Numbered from the stretch's first letter, positions 1-6,964 are shown. The stretch: DNA of 10,974 nucleotides from JAGNNV01 sp039932395 (GCA_039932395.1 JBDTQB010000143.1:1-10974); one strand, 5' to 3'. Notes: generated by a model from the letters alone, not told the origin. A program made the numbers and translations.

Positions 1-321
1 CGGAGTAGAACTTCACTGCGGAGAGCCGCCCGCGCCGAACGTGTCGAGCTTTACGTGGTCAACGCCGATGGGGATGGACAGCGTGGAATGCTTGAGATGT
101 ACCTTCGCGCGTTCAACCCGGAGGCAAAGTCAAAGGGCGCGGTTTCGGGTCCTCGGATTCCCCTGCCAACCGGTGCTTCTGGGACGCCGCGTTGGCGCGG
201 GGATGGCCGGCAACTCCTCTACGTCGCGTCGGACGGAAGAATGATGGTGCTCCCGGTCACGCTGGGCGCCACAGAACAGACGGGCCGGCGAGCGGACCGC
301 GCGAACGCCGTGACCGTTTGA
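1..321 (+). CDS. C-terminal end of a PD40/TolB-like beta-propeller protein (5' end outside window)
   Basis: The frame is open from the first base to a TGA at 319-321, so the gene enters from the left. The last 60 or so residues carry the hallmark of the final PD40 (WD40-like) blades found at the C-terminus of many acidobacterial Ser/Thr kinases and TolB-like proteins: a YLRAFNPEA strand, then TPRWRGDGRQLLYVASDG and MMVLPV. In known relatives such propellers are periplasmic or extracytoplasmic sensor or interaction domains. An earlier piece, VELYVVNADGDGQ, also looks like a PD40 strand but sits unusually close to the YLRAF strand, as if intervening blades were lost. The tail after LGATEQTG is arginine-rich and unlike the usual family ending. 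The gene converges on the kinase downstream with only 29 bases between stops. Whether the missing N-terminus is a kinase cannot be seen. Confidence 0.55.
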   Translation, partial: RSRTSLRRAARAERVELYVVNADGDGQRGMLEMYLRAFNPEAKSKGAVSGPRIPLPTGASGTPRWRGDGRQLLYVASDGRMMVLPVTLGATEQTGRRADRANAVTV

Positions 322-350
322 TCTGCTTTAGTCACATAGCAAAGTGCTTC

Positions 351-2816
351 TCATCGTGCCGAGGTCTGCAGCGGTGGAAACCCGAGTTGCCGCGCCACGG
401 CCTGAACTCGCGGATCGAGCCTTAACTTCGGGCCGAGGATGCCGTAGACCACCAAGGCTGAGGAAACGCCCTTTCTTCGGTCATCCCGCACGATCGCCTC
501 GAGCGTTTCGATGGTCGCCTTGTCTCCTCGCTGCCAGCGTGCGAGAGCCAACGCCTGAAGAGGCTCGCCGGTTCGGATGATGTTCTCCGTAGCTTTCTCC
601 CGAGTGGCAGGGATTGCCCACTCGTCGGCGAGCCGGATCATCCGGGCGCGCTCGTCCTTGGTCACGATGGTGAAGGCGATTCCATTCAGACCCGTGCGAA
701 GCGATACCGCCGCGTCGTCCATCTTGCTCAGTGCGAGGTCGTGTGCGAACCGCATCACCCACGCGTACCAAGCCTCGGGCGATTGGGCCAGACCCTGGGC
801 ATAGAGGGGCGAGGCCTCCGCGAAGCGGTCCGCGCCGTCGTAGGTGGCGGCGAGCGACAGTGTGATGACGTGCGATAGCGGGTCGAGCCGATGTGCGAGT
901 TCCATTTCGCGAGTGGCCTCGTCCCAGCGACCCACCGGGCCAAGCTCATAGGCGTAGAACTGGTGGGCGCTCGCATACGACGGGCTCAGGGCCACCGCGC
1001 GCTCGAACGACTCCATTCCGGACCGTCCGCTGTTGCTGAGCGCCATGCCCAGCGAAACCTGTGCCTCGCCAAGGCCGGGCGCCAGTGCAGTCGCTTTCCG
1101 CGCCGCTTCCTCGGCACGTCTCAGTGCCTCGGCCGGATCGAGGCTGGGCACGTTGTACTCCGTCGGGATCGACAATGAGTACGCGTCGGCGAGTCCAGAC
1201 CAGGCTTGCGCGTAGTTCGGGTCGAGGTCGATGGCCTTCTTGAAGGCCGCGGTGGCCTGAATCATGCCGTCCGTGGTGCGCCTGTTCCAGTGGTATCTGC
1301 CGAGCAGGTACGCATCGTAAGCCTCGGTATTTTTCGTGCCGCCGGTTGGAGCAGCGGTGGTGGACGCGGTGTTCAGTGTGAGCTCCAGAGCCTGGGCGAC
1401 GTTCCGGGCCACCTCGTCCTGCACGGCAAAGATGTCTGCAGCCGGACGATCGAAAACATTCGACCAGAGGATTCCCTCGGTGTCGGCGCGCACGAGACGC
1501 GCCGCGATGCGCAGCTGTCCGCCGGCTCGCTGGATGCTGCCGGTCAGGATGTTCGCGACGCCTAGTTGCTTGCCGATCTCGCGCAGGCCGGCCGCCTGAT
1601 CATGAGGAGAGGAGGCCTGCGAGCGCACGGTGATGGAGAGACCGGGGAGCTTGGACAAAGCCGTGCTGATGGTCTCCGCGACGCCCGCGCCCAGATAGGC
1701 ACCCCCTTGATCCGCGCTCAGGTCGGCGAAGGGGAGGACGGCGATGGAGGTGTCCTGTTTGCGATCGCTCGACGACGGCCGGCCGGCAGCGGACTCCGTG
1801 GTTCGATCGTGAAGCGCCCACCATCCAACGGACGCCGCGATGACGATGGCAGCTCCGGCCACCAGGAGTCGTCGGCTTGAACGCGGAGCCGTAGCGGATG
1901 CTGTCAGCAAAGCGGTCGGTTCCACAGACTCGTCGCGGGCCCGTGTTGCCGTTTCGCCCGATTCCGACGCGCGGCGCAGCGCCTTCAGCTCGAACAGGAC
2001 TTCCTGCGCGCTTTGAATACGGTCAACCGGACTCTTTTTCAGGCAGCGATCGATGAGTCGGATCACGCCTTCCGATACGTCCGAGCGAAAATCGCGAATC
2101 GCCTTCGGCTGATCCCGCAGAATCGACGCCATCAGCCCCTGCGATGACTCGCCCCGGAAGGGCCTCGCTCCGGTCAGCATCTGATACATCACGATGCCCA
2201 ACGAGAAAATGTCGCTTCGGCCGTCGAGCGGCCTCGCCTCCACCTGCTCGGGCGACATGTAGGGAGCTGTGCCCACGACCATCCCCGCTTGGGTCAACAG
2301 CTCGCGAGTTGCTTCGACTCCTGCGTTTGCTTCTTGGGATCTGCTCTGCGCGAGACCGAAATCGAGAACCTTCACGTGGCCGGAGTTCGTCAGCATCACG
2401 TTGAGGGGCTTCAGGTCGCGATGCGTGATGTTCTTCTGATGGGCGGCGCTGAGTGCTTCGGCGATGCCCATCGACACATCGAAGAACTGCGCGCGGGAGA
2501 CGCCGGTCGAAGGGATCAACCGCTCGAGGGTGCGGCCCTCGATCAACTCCATGGTCATGAACCGCACGCCGTCCGATTCCTCCGTGGAATGGAGGGTGAC
2601 GATGTTCGGGTGGTTGAGTGCGGCGACCGCACGGGCCTCACGCGTGAATCGCGCGAGGCTGTCGGGATCCGCGGAGAGTGCGGCGGGCAGGATCTTCAGA
2701 GCTACGTCACGTCCAAGCCGCGGATCGTGCGCGCGATACACCTCGCCCATGCCTCCGGCTCCGAGGGAAGAGACGATCTCATAGGGACCGAGCCGTGAGC
2801 CCGGCGTCAGCGACAT
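351..2816 (-). CDS. Membrane Ser/Thr protein kinase with TolB-like and TPR extracytoplasmic region
   Basis: An 821-residue PknB-type kinase. Residues 12-275 form the kinase domain: glycine loop GAGGMGEVYRA (19-29), ATP-binding Lys41, catalytic HRDLKPLN (132-139, base Asp134), DFG (152-154), activation segment VGTAPYMSPEQ (181-191) and Asp202 of SDIFSLG. A linker leads to one hydrophobic helix at about 317-334. The outer part starts with a TolB/FlgO-like domain (IAVLPFADLS at 358-367, through LTGSIQR at 424-430, to about 480), then about five TPR-like helix pairs (about 497-700), for example FKKAIDLDPNYAQAW. All catalytic motifs look intact, so it should phosphorylate Ser/Thr, probably itself first; the TPR part would bind an unknown partner. 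The ATG at 2814-2816 has only weak ribosome-binding signals, but the family's PYEIVSSLGAGG start fits it. It lies 29 bases after a small secreted protein gene and may be cotranscribed with it. Confidence 0.95.
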   Translation of the reverse strand: MSLTPGSRLGPYEIVSSLGAGGMGEVYRAHDPRLGRDVALKILPAALSADPDSLARFTREARAVAALNHPNIVTLHSTEESDGVRFMTMELIEGRTLERLIPSTGVSRAQFFDVSMGIAEALSAAHQKNITHRDLKPLNVMLTNSGHVKVLDFGLAQSRSQEANAGVEATRELLTQAGMVVGTAPYMSPEQVEARPLDGRSDIFSLGIVMYQMLTGARPFRGESSQGLMASILRDQPKAIRDFRSDVSEGVIRLIDRCLKKSPVDRIQSAQEVLFELKALRRASESGETATRARDESVEPTALLTASATAPRSSRRLLVAGAAIVIAASVGWWALHDRTTESAAGRPSSSDRKQDTSIAVLPFADLSADQGGAYLGAGVAETISTALSKLPGLSITVRSQASSPHDQAAGLREIGKQLGVANILTGSIQRAGGQLRIAARLVRADTEGILWSNVFDRPAADIFAVQDEVARNVAQALELTLNTASTTAAPTGGTKNTEAYDAYLLGRYHWNRRTTDGMIQATAAFKKAIDLDPNYAQAWSGLADAYSLSIPTEYNVPSLDPAEALRRAEEAARKATALAPGLGEAQVSLGMALSNSGRSGMESFERAVALSPSYASAHQFYAYELGPVGRWDEATREMELAHRLDPLSHVITLSLAATYDGADRFAEASPLYAQGLAQSPEAWYAWVMRFAHDLALSKMDDAAVSLRTGLNGIAFTIVTKDERARMIRLADEWAIPATREKATENIIRTGEPLQALALARWQRGDKATIETLEAIVRDDRRKGVSSALVVYGILGPKLRLDPRVQAVARQLGFPPLQTSAR

Positions 2817-2845
2817 GGATGGCGCAGTCTAGGAGACTCCCTCAC

Positions 2846-3202
2846 CTATTTGTCGCTGCGCAGCGTGCAGACGGCGGCCTTCCATTTGTTGCCAAGGTCG
2901 GCCATGCTGGGATACATGCGGACCTTGGCCTTTGGGTCGGTTTCCTCGAGCACGCCCACCTTGAATCCAAGCGGCGGCGTGCCCAGCCAGTCGATGCGTC
3001 CACCGGCCATGCGGTACTGGCCGGTGGCGCCGGTGCGGGTGTGGTACGAGCTTCCGGTGATGCTGAACACGCCGACAAGTAACGGTTTGGGGTTGTAGGT
3101 GTAGCAGTAATAATCGCCGGTCGGCAGGGACTCGGCCGCCCCCGCGGAGACTGTCGTTGCGAACACCAAGGCCAAGAGCACGAGCACGCGTCGATCGATC
3201 AT
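2846..3202 (-). CDS. Small secreted protein with two cysteines, unknown function
   Basis: A 118-residue protein. The frame extends further upstream, but the start at 3200-3202 is preferred: it has an AAAGG about nine bases ahead and begins a classic signal peptide (MIDRR, then VLVLLALVFATTVSA, likely cleavage near residues 22-24). The mature part is about 95 residues, rich in Gly, Tyr and predicted beta strands (GDYYCYTYN, GQYRMAGGRIDWLGTPPLGF). It has two cysteines, Cys33 and Cys112, that could form a disulfide between its ends. It resembles the general pattern of small secreted beta-barrel-like proteins with a G-x-Y-x-C opening and a GGxIxWL strand, but I cannot name a family. Its stop is 29 bases before the kinase start, so the two may form an operon. 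It diverges from the serine hydrolase gene across an 86-base gap. Confidence 0.75.
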   Translation of the reverse strand: MIDRRVLVLLALVFATTVSAGAAESLPTGDYYCYTYNPKPLLVGVFSITGSSYHTRTGATGQYRMAGGRIDWLGTPPLGFKVGVLEETDPKAKVRMYPSMADLGNKWKAAVCTLRSDK

Positions 3203-3288
3203 GGGAGCAAGCCTTTCTGAGAGGCGCCATTCTCGTCGATGCCCCGCTATTCTGTCGCTCCACACCACCGCTACCGGAGACACAAAAC
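3203..3288. promoter_or_regulatory. Divergent intergenic region with promoters for two secreted proteins
   Basis: These 86 bases separate the starts of two divergent genes, so both promoters must lie here or inside the opposite gene. The right end holds GGAG about nine bases before the hydrolase ATG, and the left end, on the minus strand, holds AAAGG about nine bases before the small protein's ATG. A TATTCT at 3248-3253 could be a -10 box for the plus strand, but no convincing -35 box stands at the right distance. No clear operator palindrome was seen. Confidence 0.4.
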
Positions 3289-4782
3289 ATGAAGCAGATC
3301 TTCGCAATAGGCATGCTCGCGCTGGCGGTGGACTCCGTGGCCATGCAGCGAAGCGTTGCAGCCCCCACGCAACCGAAGGGCGACACCGCCGCCCGCATCG
3401 AGCGCATCGTGAAAGGCCTGAGACCCAAGATTGAGATCGAAGGCGCGCCCGTGCGGTGGTCGCTCGAGCAGCGGATGGCCGCCTACAAGGCCCCCGCCGT
3501 GAGCATGGCCATCATCGACGGCGGACGGATCATCTGGGCTCAGGCCTTTGGGGTGCAACGTATCGGTGGCATGGAGAGAGTGAGCGCCACGACGCTCTTC
3601 CAGGCGGGATCCGTCAGCAAGGCCATCACTGCGTCGGCGATGCTCCGGCTCGTCGACAAGGGCACGCTGTCTCTCGACGCGAATGTGAACAGCTATCTCA
3701 CGTCGTGGAAGCTGCCGGAGAACGAGTTCACGAGGCAGGAGCCCGTGACCTTGCGCCGGCTGGCCAATCACACGGGCGGGACGACGGTGAGCGGCTTCGC
3801 CGGCTACGAGGTCGGCGCGCCGCGACCGACCCTGCCGGAGTTGCTCGAGGGCAAGGCGCCTTCGAACAGTGCGCCCGTAAGAGTGGATACCTTGCCGGGG
3901 AAGGCTTTCAGGTACTCGGGCGGCGGCACCACCGTCATGCAGCAAGTGCTCATAGACGTCACGAGCGTCCCATTCGAGACGTTGCTGCAGCGGGAGGTTC
4001 TCGGCCCGCTCGGCATGAAACGCAGCGCCTTCGATCAGCCGCTTCCTGCTGCCCTCCTCTCCGACGCGGCGCAGGGTCATGAGAAAGACGTCCCAGTCAA
4101 AGGAGGCTCCCGCGTCTATCCGGAGCTTGGGGCGGCCGGACTCTGGAGCACGCCGACCGACCTCGCGACGTGGGCGATTGCGATGAGAGATGCGATGACC
4201 GGTCGGTCCACGACGTTTCTGTCGCAGAAAACCGCGGCGCAGATCATCGGCTCTGCCGTGCCGGGGCGCTCCGCGGACGAACGGATCGGTCTCGGCGTCT
4301 TTCTCAACGGTTCCGGAGACAACCTCGGCTTCAGCCATGACGGTCAGACCGAAGGGTTTGTCACCGAAGTCCGCATGTCTTTGAAATCCGGCCAGGGTGT
4401 CGCGATCATGATCAACATGGGCGAAGGGGGCGTGGGGCTTCTCCGCGAGATCCTTCTCGCCATCGGCGCCGAGTTCGGCTGGCCGGAGAGCGACACGAAG
4501 AAGATCAAGTTAGTCGCGGTGGACCCGAGCCTTCTCGATCCATTCACGGGCACCTACGCCGTCTACAACTTCGCCGGACGGTTTCTGCCGCGCATCGTGC
4601 GCGAGGGCACGCACTTCTTTGTCGAAGGCTGGGGCGTTCGCCGCGAGCTCTATCCCCAGTCGCCTTCCACCTTCATCCGCGACGACGGGACGCCATACGC
4701 CTTCGCGCGCGACGCGGAGGGCCGCGTGATCATGATCATCGGAGCGGGGACGCGCGGCGTCTCTGGAATCAGGCAGCCCTGA
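3289..4782 (+). CDS. Secreted serine hydrolase, class C beta-lactamase / penicillin-binding-like (EstB type)
   Basis: A 497-residue protein. The frame is open further upstream, but the ATG at 3289 follows GGAG by nine bases and begins a signal peptide (MKQIFAIGMLALAV; cleavage near residue 24), so it is chosen. The beta-lactamase domain covers about residues 55-395. The SxxK nucleophile motif is SVSK (Ser108, Lys111) in FQAGSVSKAITA; the Tyr motif is YSG (Tyr209); the third motif is HDG (350-352) in FSHDGQTEGF, replacing KTG. This motif set is typical of esterases, D-amino-acid peptidases and penicillin-binding relatives in the family; true beta-lactamase activity is not implied. Residues about 412-497 (DPFTGTYAVYN onward) form a small beta domain like the C-terminal lipocalin-like (DUF3471-type) domain of such enzymes. 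It acts outside the cytoplasmic membrane; the substrate is unknown. It converges on the reductase-like gene. Confidence 0.93.
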   Translation: MKQIFAIGMLALAVDSVAMQRSVAAPTQPKGDTAARIERIVKGLRPKIEIEGAPVRWSLEQRMAAYKAPAVSMAIIDGGRIIWAQAFGVQRIGGMERVSATTLFQAGSVSKAITASAMLRLVDKGTLSLDANVNSYLTSWKLPENEFTRQEPVTLRRLANHTGGTTVSGFAGYEVGAPRPTLPELLEGKAPSNSAPVRVDTLPGKAFRYSGGGTTVMQQVLIDVTSVPFETLLQREVLGPLGMKRSAFDQPLPAALLSDAAQGHEKDVPVKGGSRVYPELGAAGLWSTPTDLATWAIAMRDAMTGRSTTFLSQKTAAQIIGSAVPGRSADERIGLGVFLNGSGDNLGFSHDGQTEGFVTEVRMSLKSGQGVAIMINMGEGGVGLLREILLAIGAEFGWPESDTKKIKLVAVDPSLLDPFTGTYAVYNFAGRFLPRIVREGTHFFVEGWGVRRELYPQSPSTFIRDDGTPYAFARDAEGRVIMIIGAGTRGVSGIRQP

Positions 4783-4799
4783 CCAGCGGCTGTTGGAGA

Positions 4800-4843
4800 C
4801 GGTCGGCGGAGGCCTTCCAACGCCTAAGCGAGACGGCCGACCG
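4800..4843. terminator. Stem-loop between convergent genes, possible two-way terminator
   Basis: CGGTCGGC at 4800-4807 pairs exactly with GCCGACCG at 4836-4843. Inside the loop AGGC (4810-4813) pairs with GCCT (4822-4825), giving a nested hairpin. It fills most of the 69-base gap between the stops of the serine hydrolase and the reductase-like gene, where a terminator serving both strands would be expected. There is no run of T on either side, so intrinsic termination would be weak. Confidence 0.4.
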
Positions 4844-4851
4844 CCGGCGGT

Positions 4852-5433
4852 CTATGCGGTCTTCAAAGGCCCGACGAATTTGTAGGTACTGAAGACGATC
4901 CCGGACGGAAAAGCTTTCGAGCTGACGAGTTCGAATGAGCGTGCCGGGGTTCCCTCCGCGAAGAGCCGCTTCCCCGTGCCCAACAGAACGGGAGAGATGA
5001 TCAGCAGGACTTCATCCGCAAGCCCATGTTCGATCAGCGTCGATGTCAGCGTGGAGCTACCCGCGAGGATCAGATTCGGACCATCCTGTGACTTGATACG
5101 ACGAACACCCTCGACGACGTCTGGTCCAACGCCCTCGAATGGCCCCCATTCAAGACTTTGCGGACGGTGGGTCACGACGAATTTAGTGGCCGCATTGAGG
5201 CGGTCCGCCATCGGACTGCTCGGCGCCTTTGGCCAGAAGCTCGACCACGTGTCATAGGTACGGCGTCCAAGCAGCAGATCGTAGCGCTCGCCATACGCAG
5301 CGGTCACCGCGTCGCGGCCCTCAGGACTTCGATACGGCGCGGTCCAGTCGCTGTAAGGGAAGGCGTCGCCATCGGCGGAGTGCTGGATCACGCCGTCGAG
5401 CGAGATGTGTTCGGCGATTGTGAGTGTTCTCAT
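4852..5433 (-). CDS. Dihydrofolate reductase family protein (RibD C-terminal-like)
   Basis: A 193-residue, full-length member of the RibD_C/YyaP-like group. Visible marks are the N-terminal strand MRTLTIAEHISLDGVI, the YDLLLGRRTYDTWSSFWP segment (51-68), FVVTHRP (85-91) and LILAGSSTLTSTLIEHGLAD (121-140) followed by LIISPVLLGTGKRLF (144-158), the typical nucleotide-binding half. Relatives share the NADPH-binding dihydrofolate reductase fold, but most are not proven to reduce folate, so no reaction is assigned. It should be a soluble cytoplasmic protein. The ATG at 5431-5433 follows GGAGA by a normal spacing. It is the last gene of the ArsR/SRPBCC operon, 32 bases after the corrected end of the SRPBCC gene. 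The uncorrected SRPBCC frame would run about 113 bases into it. Confidence 0.93.
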   Translation of the reverse strand: MRTLTIAEHISLDGVIQHSADGDAFPYSDWTAPYRSPEGRDAVTAAYGERYDLLLGRRTYDTWSSFWPKAPSSPMADRLNAATKFVVTHRPQSLEWGPFEGVGPDVVEGVRRIKSQDGPNLILAGSSTLTSTLIEHGLADEVLLIISPVLLGTGKRLFAEGTPARSFELVSSKAFPSGIVFSTYKFVGPLKTA

Positions 5434-5465
5434 TTGAGTCTCCGTGTTTGGATTCGGGGTCAGTC

Positions 5466-5962
5466 CTAAGCGCGCGCGGCCGACGCGCTTTGTTCCGTAA
5501 GCAATGCGTCAAGTTGGGGCATGGCGGCACGCATGCCTTCCTCCATACCCGCTGCGCTCTGTTCCATCGCTTCAACGCTTGGAAACCGAGTGACGCCGGT
5601 CTCATGCGCGAGCCAGTCGGCGTGGTCTCGAACGTGAACGTCATGCCGGCGGGCCCGTTCGGATCATCCGCGTTGTCTTCGCCGTCGTGCGCCTCGAAAA
5701 AGCTGATCGGATTCACCGCGATGAACTTCCATGAGCCGGTGAACGTCTCCCCGTTCGGTCCGGTCATGAAGTACTCGGCGCGACCGCCAGCCTTAAAATC
5801 ATGGCTCGTGAACGTGGCGGGAAAACTGGGCGGTCCCCAGAACCGTTCGAGTTGCCGCGGATCCGCGTAGGCGTCCCAAAGCCTTTGCTGCGAGACGGGG
5901 AAGTCGGCGACGACGGTCAGGGAGAGATGTGCAGGGTCTTTGGTGACCGAGGTCATCGGCAT
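5466..5962 (-). pseudogene. SRPBCC/AHSA1 domain protein, interrupted by a one-base frameshift
   Basis: The first 120 residues are a standard AHSA1-type SRPBCC protein: VVADFPVSQQRLWDAYADP, LERFWGPPSFPATF, GGRAEYFMTGPNG and FTGSWKFIAVNP, ending TTPTGSRM at 5603-5605. The natural continuation is in another frame, starting at codon 5601-5603: ETGVTRFPSVEAMEQ, then EEGMRAAMPQLDALL, to TAG at 5466-5468. One missing base near 5600-5605 explains this; restored, the product would be about 165 residues, the usual family size. Both halves look undamaged, so the lesion is recent or a sequencing error. Unrepaired, the protein gains a 93-residue basic tail and overlaps the next gene. The fold binds hydrophobic ligands; the ligand here is unknown. 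The ATG lies two bases after the regulator's stop with AAGGAG ahead, so translation is probably coupled. Confidence 0.87.
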
Positions 5963-5964
5963 GG

Positions 5965-6306
5965 CTATTTCTCCTTCGTTAGAAGAACGTCGTCGAGCTG
6001 CGCCACGCGCTGGCGCCAGATCGCTTCGAGATGGTCGAGAGCTTCGCTGGCGCGCTTGAGCCGTGCGCGATTGGTCGCGACCTGTTGCTCGCGGCCGCAG
6101 GCGCGCTTCTGAATGAGACCCGCGCGCTCAAGCACCGCGACGTGCTTTTGCACGGCGGCGAAGCTCATCTTGTAGCGCGCGGAAAGTGCCGACACCGACG
6201 GCGTTTCCGTGAGCGAGCGCGCCAGGATGTCGCGGCGCGTGCCGTCGGCCAGAGCACGGAAGAGCTGGTTGAGCGACTCCTCGCTCTCTTTTCTAAATAC
6301 AACCAT
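5965..6306 (-). CDS. ArsR-family winged-helix regulator
   Basis: A 113-residue DNA-binding repressor of the ArsR/HTH_20 type that accompanies SRPBCC genes. It shows LFRALADGTRRDILARSL (15-32), recognition helix SFAAVQKHVAVLERAGLI (48-65) and a basic wing KRACGREQQV (68-77), then a C-terminal helix with LDHLEAIW-like residues for dimerisation. The metal-binding cysteine motif of true arsenic sensors (ELCVC type) is absent, and only Cys70 is present, so arsenic sensing is unlikely. The frame stays open to 6360, but the ATG at 6304-6306 is the natural family start (MVVFRKESEESLNQ). It has no Shine-Dalgarno sequence and sits in the middle of an 18-base palindrome, which suggests a leaderless, self-repressed transcript. 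It leads the operon with the SRPBCC and reductase-like genes. Confidence 0.93.
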   Translation of the reverse strand: MVVFRKESEESLNQLFRALADGTRRDILARSLTETPSVSALSARYKMSFAAVQKHVAVLERAGLIQKRACGREQQVATNRARLKRASEALDHLEAIWRQRVAQLDDVLLTKEK

Positions 6307-6315
6307 GTGGTTGTA
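6298..6315. promoter_or_regulatory. Operator-like palindrome over the ArsR-family start codon
   Basis: TACAACCATGTGGTTGTA has perfect eight-base arms (6298-6305 and 6308-6315) around a two-base centre. The regulator's start codon (6304-6306 on the minus strand) lies at the centre. ArsR dimers bind such inverted repeats and usually repress their own operon, so this is the likely binding site. It also lies between the two divergent genes, 75 bases from the DUF1801 start. Confidence 0.7.
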
Positions 6316-6343
6316 CGTTAGACTCGTCACATGAATTTGGCAA
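6315..6343 (-). promoter_or_regulatory. Candidate promoter of the ArsR operon
   Basis: On the minus strand TTGCCA (6338-6343) and TAACGT (6315-6320) are separated by exactly 17 bases, a sigma-70-like arrangement with a good -35 and a weak -10 box. Transcription would begin about at the start codon, matching the lack of a Shine-Dalgarno site. The -10 box touches the palindrome, so bound repressor would block it. Confidence 0.45.
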
Positions 6344-6390
6344 GACGTATTTCTAGCCAACGTCGCAATGAACCTGCTGGAGGATCGACC

Positions 6391-6948
6391 ATGATGTCGT
6401 CGGACAAGGGAAAAAGACCAAGGGTCAGCGCTGGCCGGCCCGCCAAAACGTCACTCACACCGTCAACCCGCGCGGCGCCCAAGGCACGCAAACCCAGCGA
6501 GCAAACGGCGGCGGAAGGCAACGTCCTCACGACGCTGCCGGTTGCCATGACGGGCAGAGCAAGCCCCGCGAAAGCCGCGGAAGGCGACAAGCCGGTCTTC
6601 GCTTACATCAGCAGCTTGCCGCAGCCGCAACGCTCGATCGTCGAGCGCGTCGATGCCCTGGCGGCGAAGACGCTGCCGAACCTGCGGCGTTCCGTGAAGT
6701 GGGGGATGGCGTGGTACGGCGTCGGTGACGGCTGGTGTTTCTGTTGCGGCGGCTTCGCCGGCCACGTCAAGCTCACGTTCGGGCGAGGCACCTCACTCAC
6801 GCCCGTCCCGCCCCTTACGCCGATCGGGATGGGCAAGACCTCACGCGGCGTGGACCTCGCGTCCGTTGACGACCTCAACGAACGTCAGATCGCGTCGTGG
6901 ATGAAGCAAGCCACCGCCATTCCCGGGTTCGGGGGGAAGACGAGGTGA
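6391..6948 (+). CDS. DUF1801 (YdhG-like) domain protein with a long basic N-terminal extension
   Basis: A 185-residue protein. The ATG at 6391 is chosen because GGAGG stands seven bases ahead, although the frame opens at 6331. Residues about 67-182 form a DUF1801 domain: FAYISSLPQPQRSIVERVDA, then RRSVKWGMAWYGVGDGWC, GHVKLTFGRG and a C-terminal helix with ERQIASWMKQA. This fold is related to the frataxin-like YdhG/iron-chaperone group, but a metal role is not established for most members. The first 66 residues are rich in Lys, Arg, Ala, Pro, Ser and Thr (GKRPRVSAGRPAKT, RAAPKARKP) and look disordered, which is not part of the usual domain. It diverges from the ArsR operon and may share its operator. 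It converges with the membrane protein gene, 16 bases between stops. Confidence 0.88.
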   Translation: MMSSDKGKRPRVSAGRPAKTSLTPSTRAAPKARKPSEQTAAEGNVLTTLPVAMTGRASPAKAAEGDKPVFAYISSLPQPQRSIVERVDALAAKTLPNLRRSVKWGMAWYGVGDGWCFCCGGFAGHVKLTFGRGTSLTPVPPLTPIGMGKTSRGVDLASVDDLNERQIASWMKQATAIPGFGGKTR

Positions 6949-6964
6949 CTATCGCGAAGGCGTC

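Noticed and set aside
322..350. Terminator between the PD40 gene and the kinase
   Set aside because: Only a weak CTTT/AAAG pairing is seen and there is no T run.
3157..3288. Longer N-terminus for the serine hydrolase
   Set aside because: The extra 44 residues are Arg/Pro-rich, precede the signal peptide and overlap the divergent small gene; the ATG at 3289 has a good ribosome-binding site.
3271..4338. Minus-strand open frame of 355 codons opposite the serine hydrolase
   Set aside because: Arg/Gly/His-rich composition without motifs, fully covered by the well-supported hydrolase gene on the other strand.
3289..4782. Calling the serine hydrolase an antibiotic-resistance beta-lactamase
   Set aside because: Its motifs are SVSK, YSG and HDG rather than YAN and KTG, and it carries an extra C-terminal beta domain, which point to an esterase or peptidase relative.
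5321..5465. C-terminal extension of the SRPBCC protein into the reductase-like gene
   Set aside because: These residues arise only because of the frameshift; they are basic, unlike the family, and overlap the start of the next gene.
6307..6360. Longer N-terminus for the ArsR regulator
   Set aside because: The 18 added residues are outside the family's usual start and would cover the promoter and palindrome.
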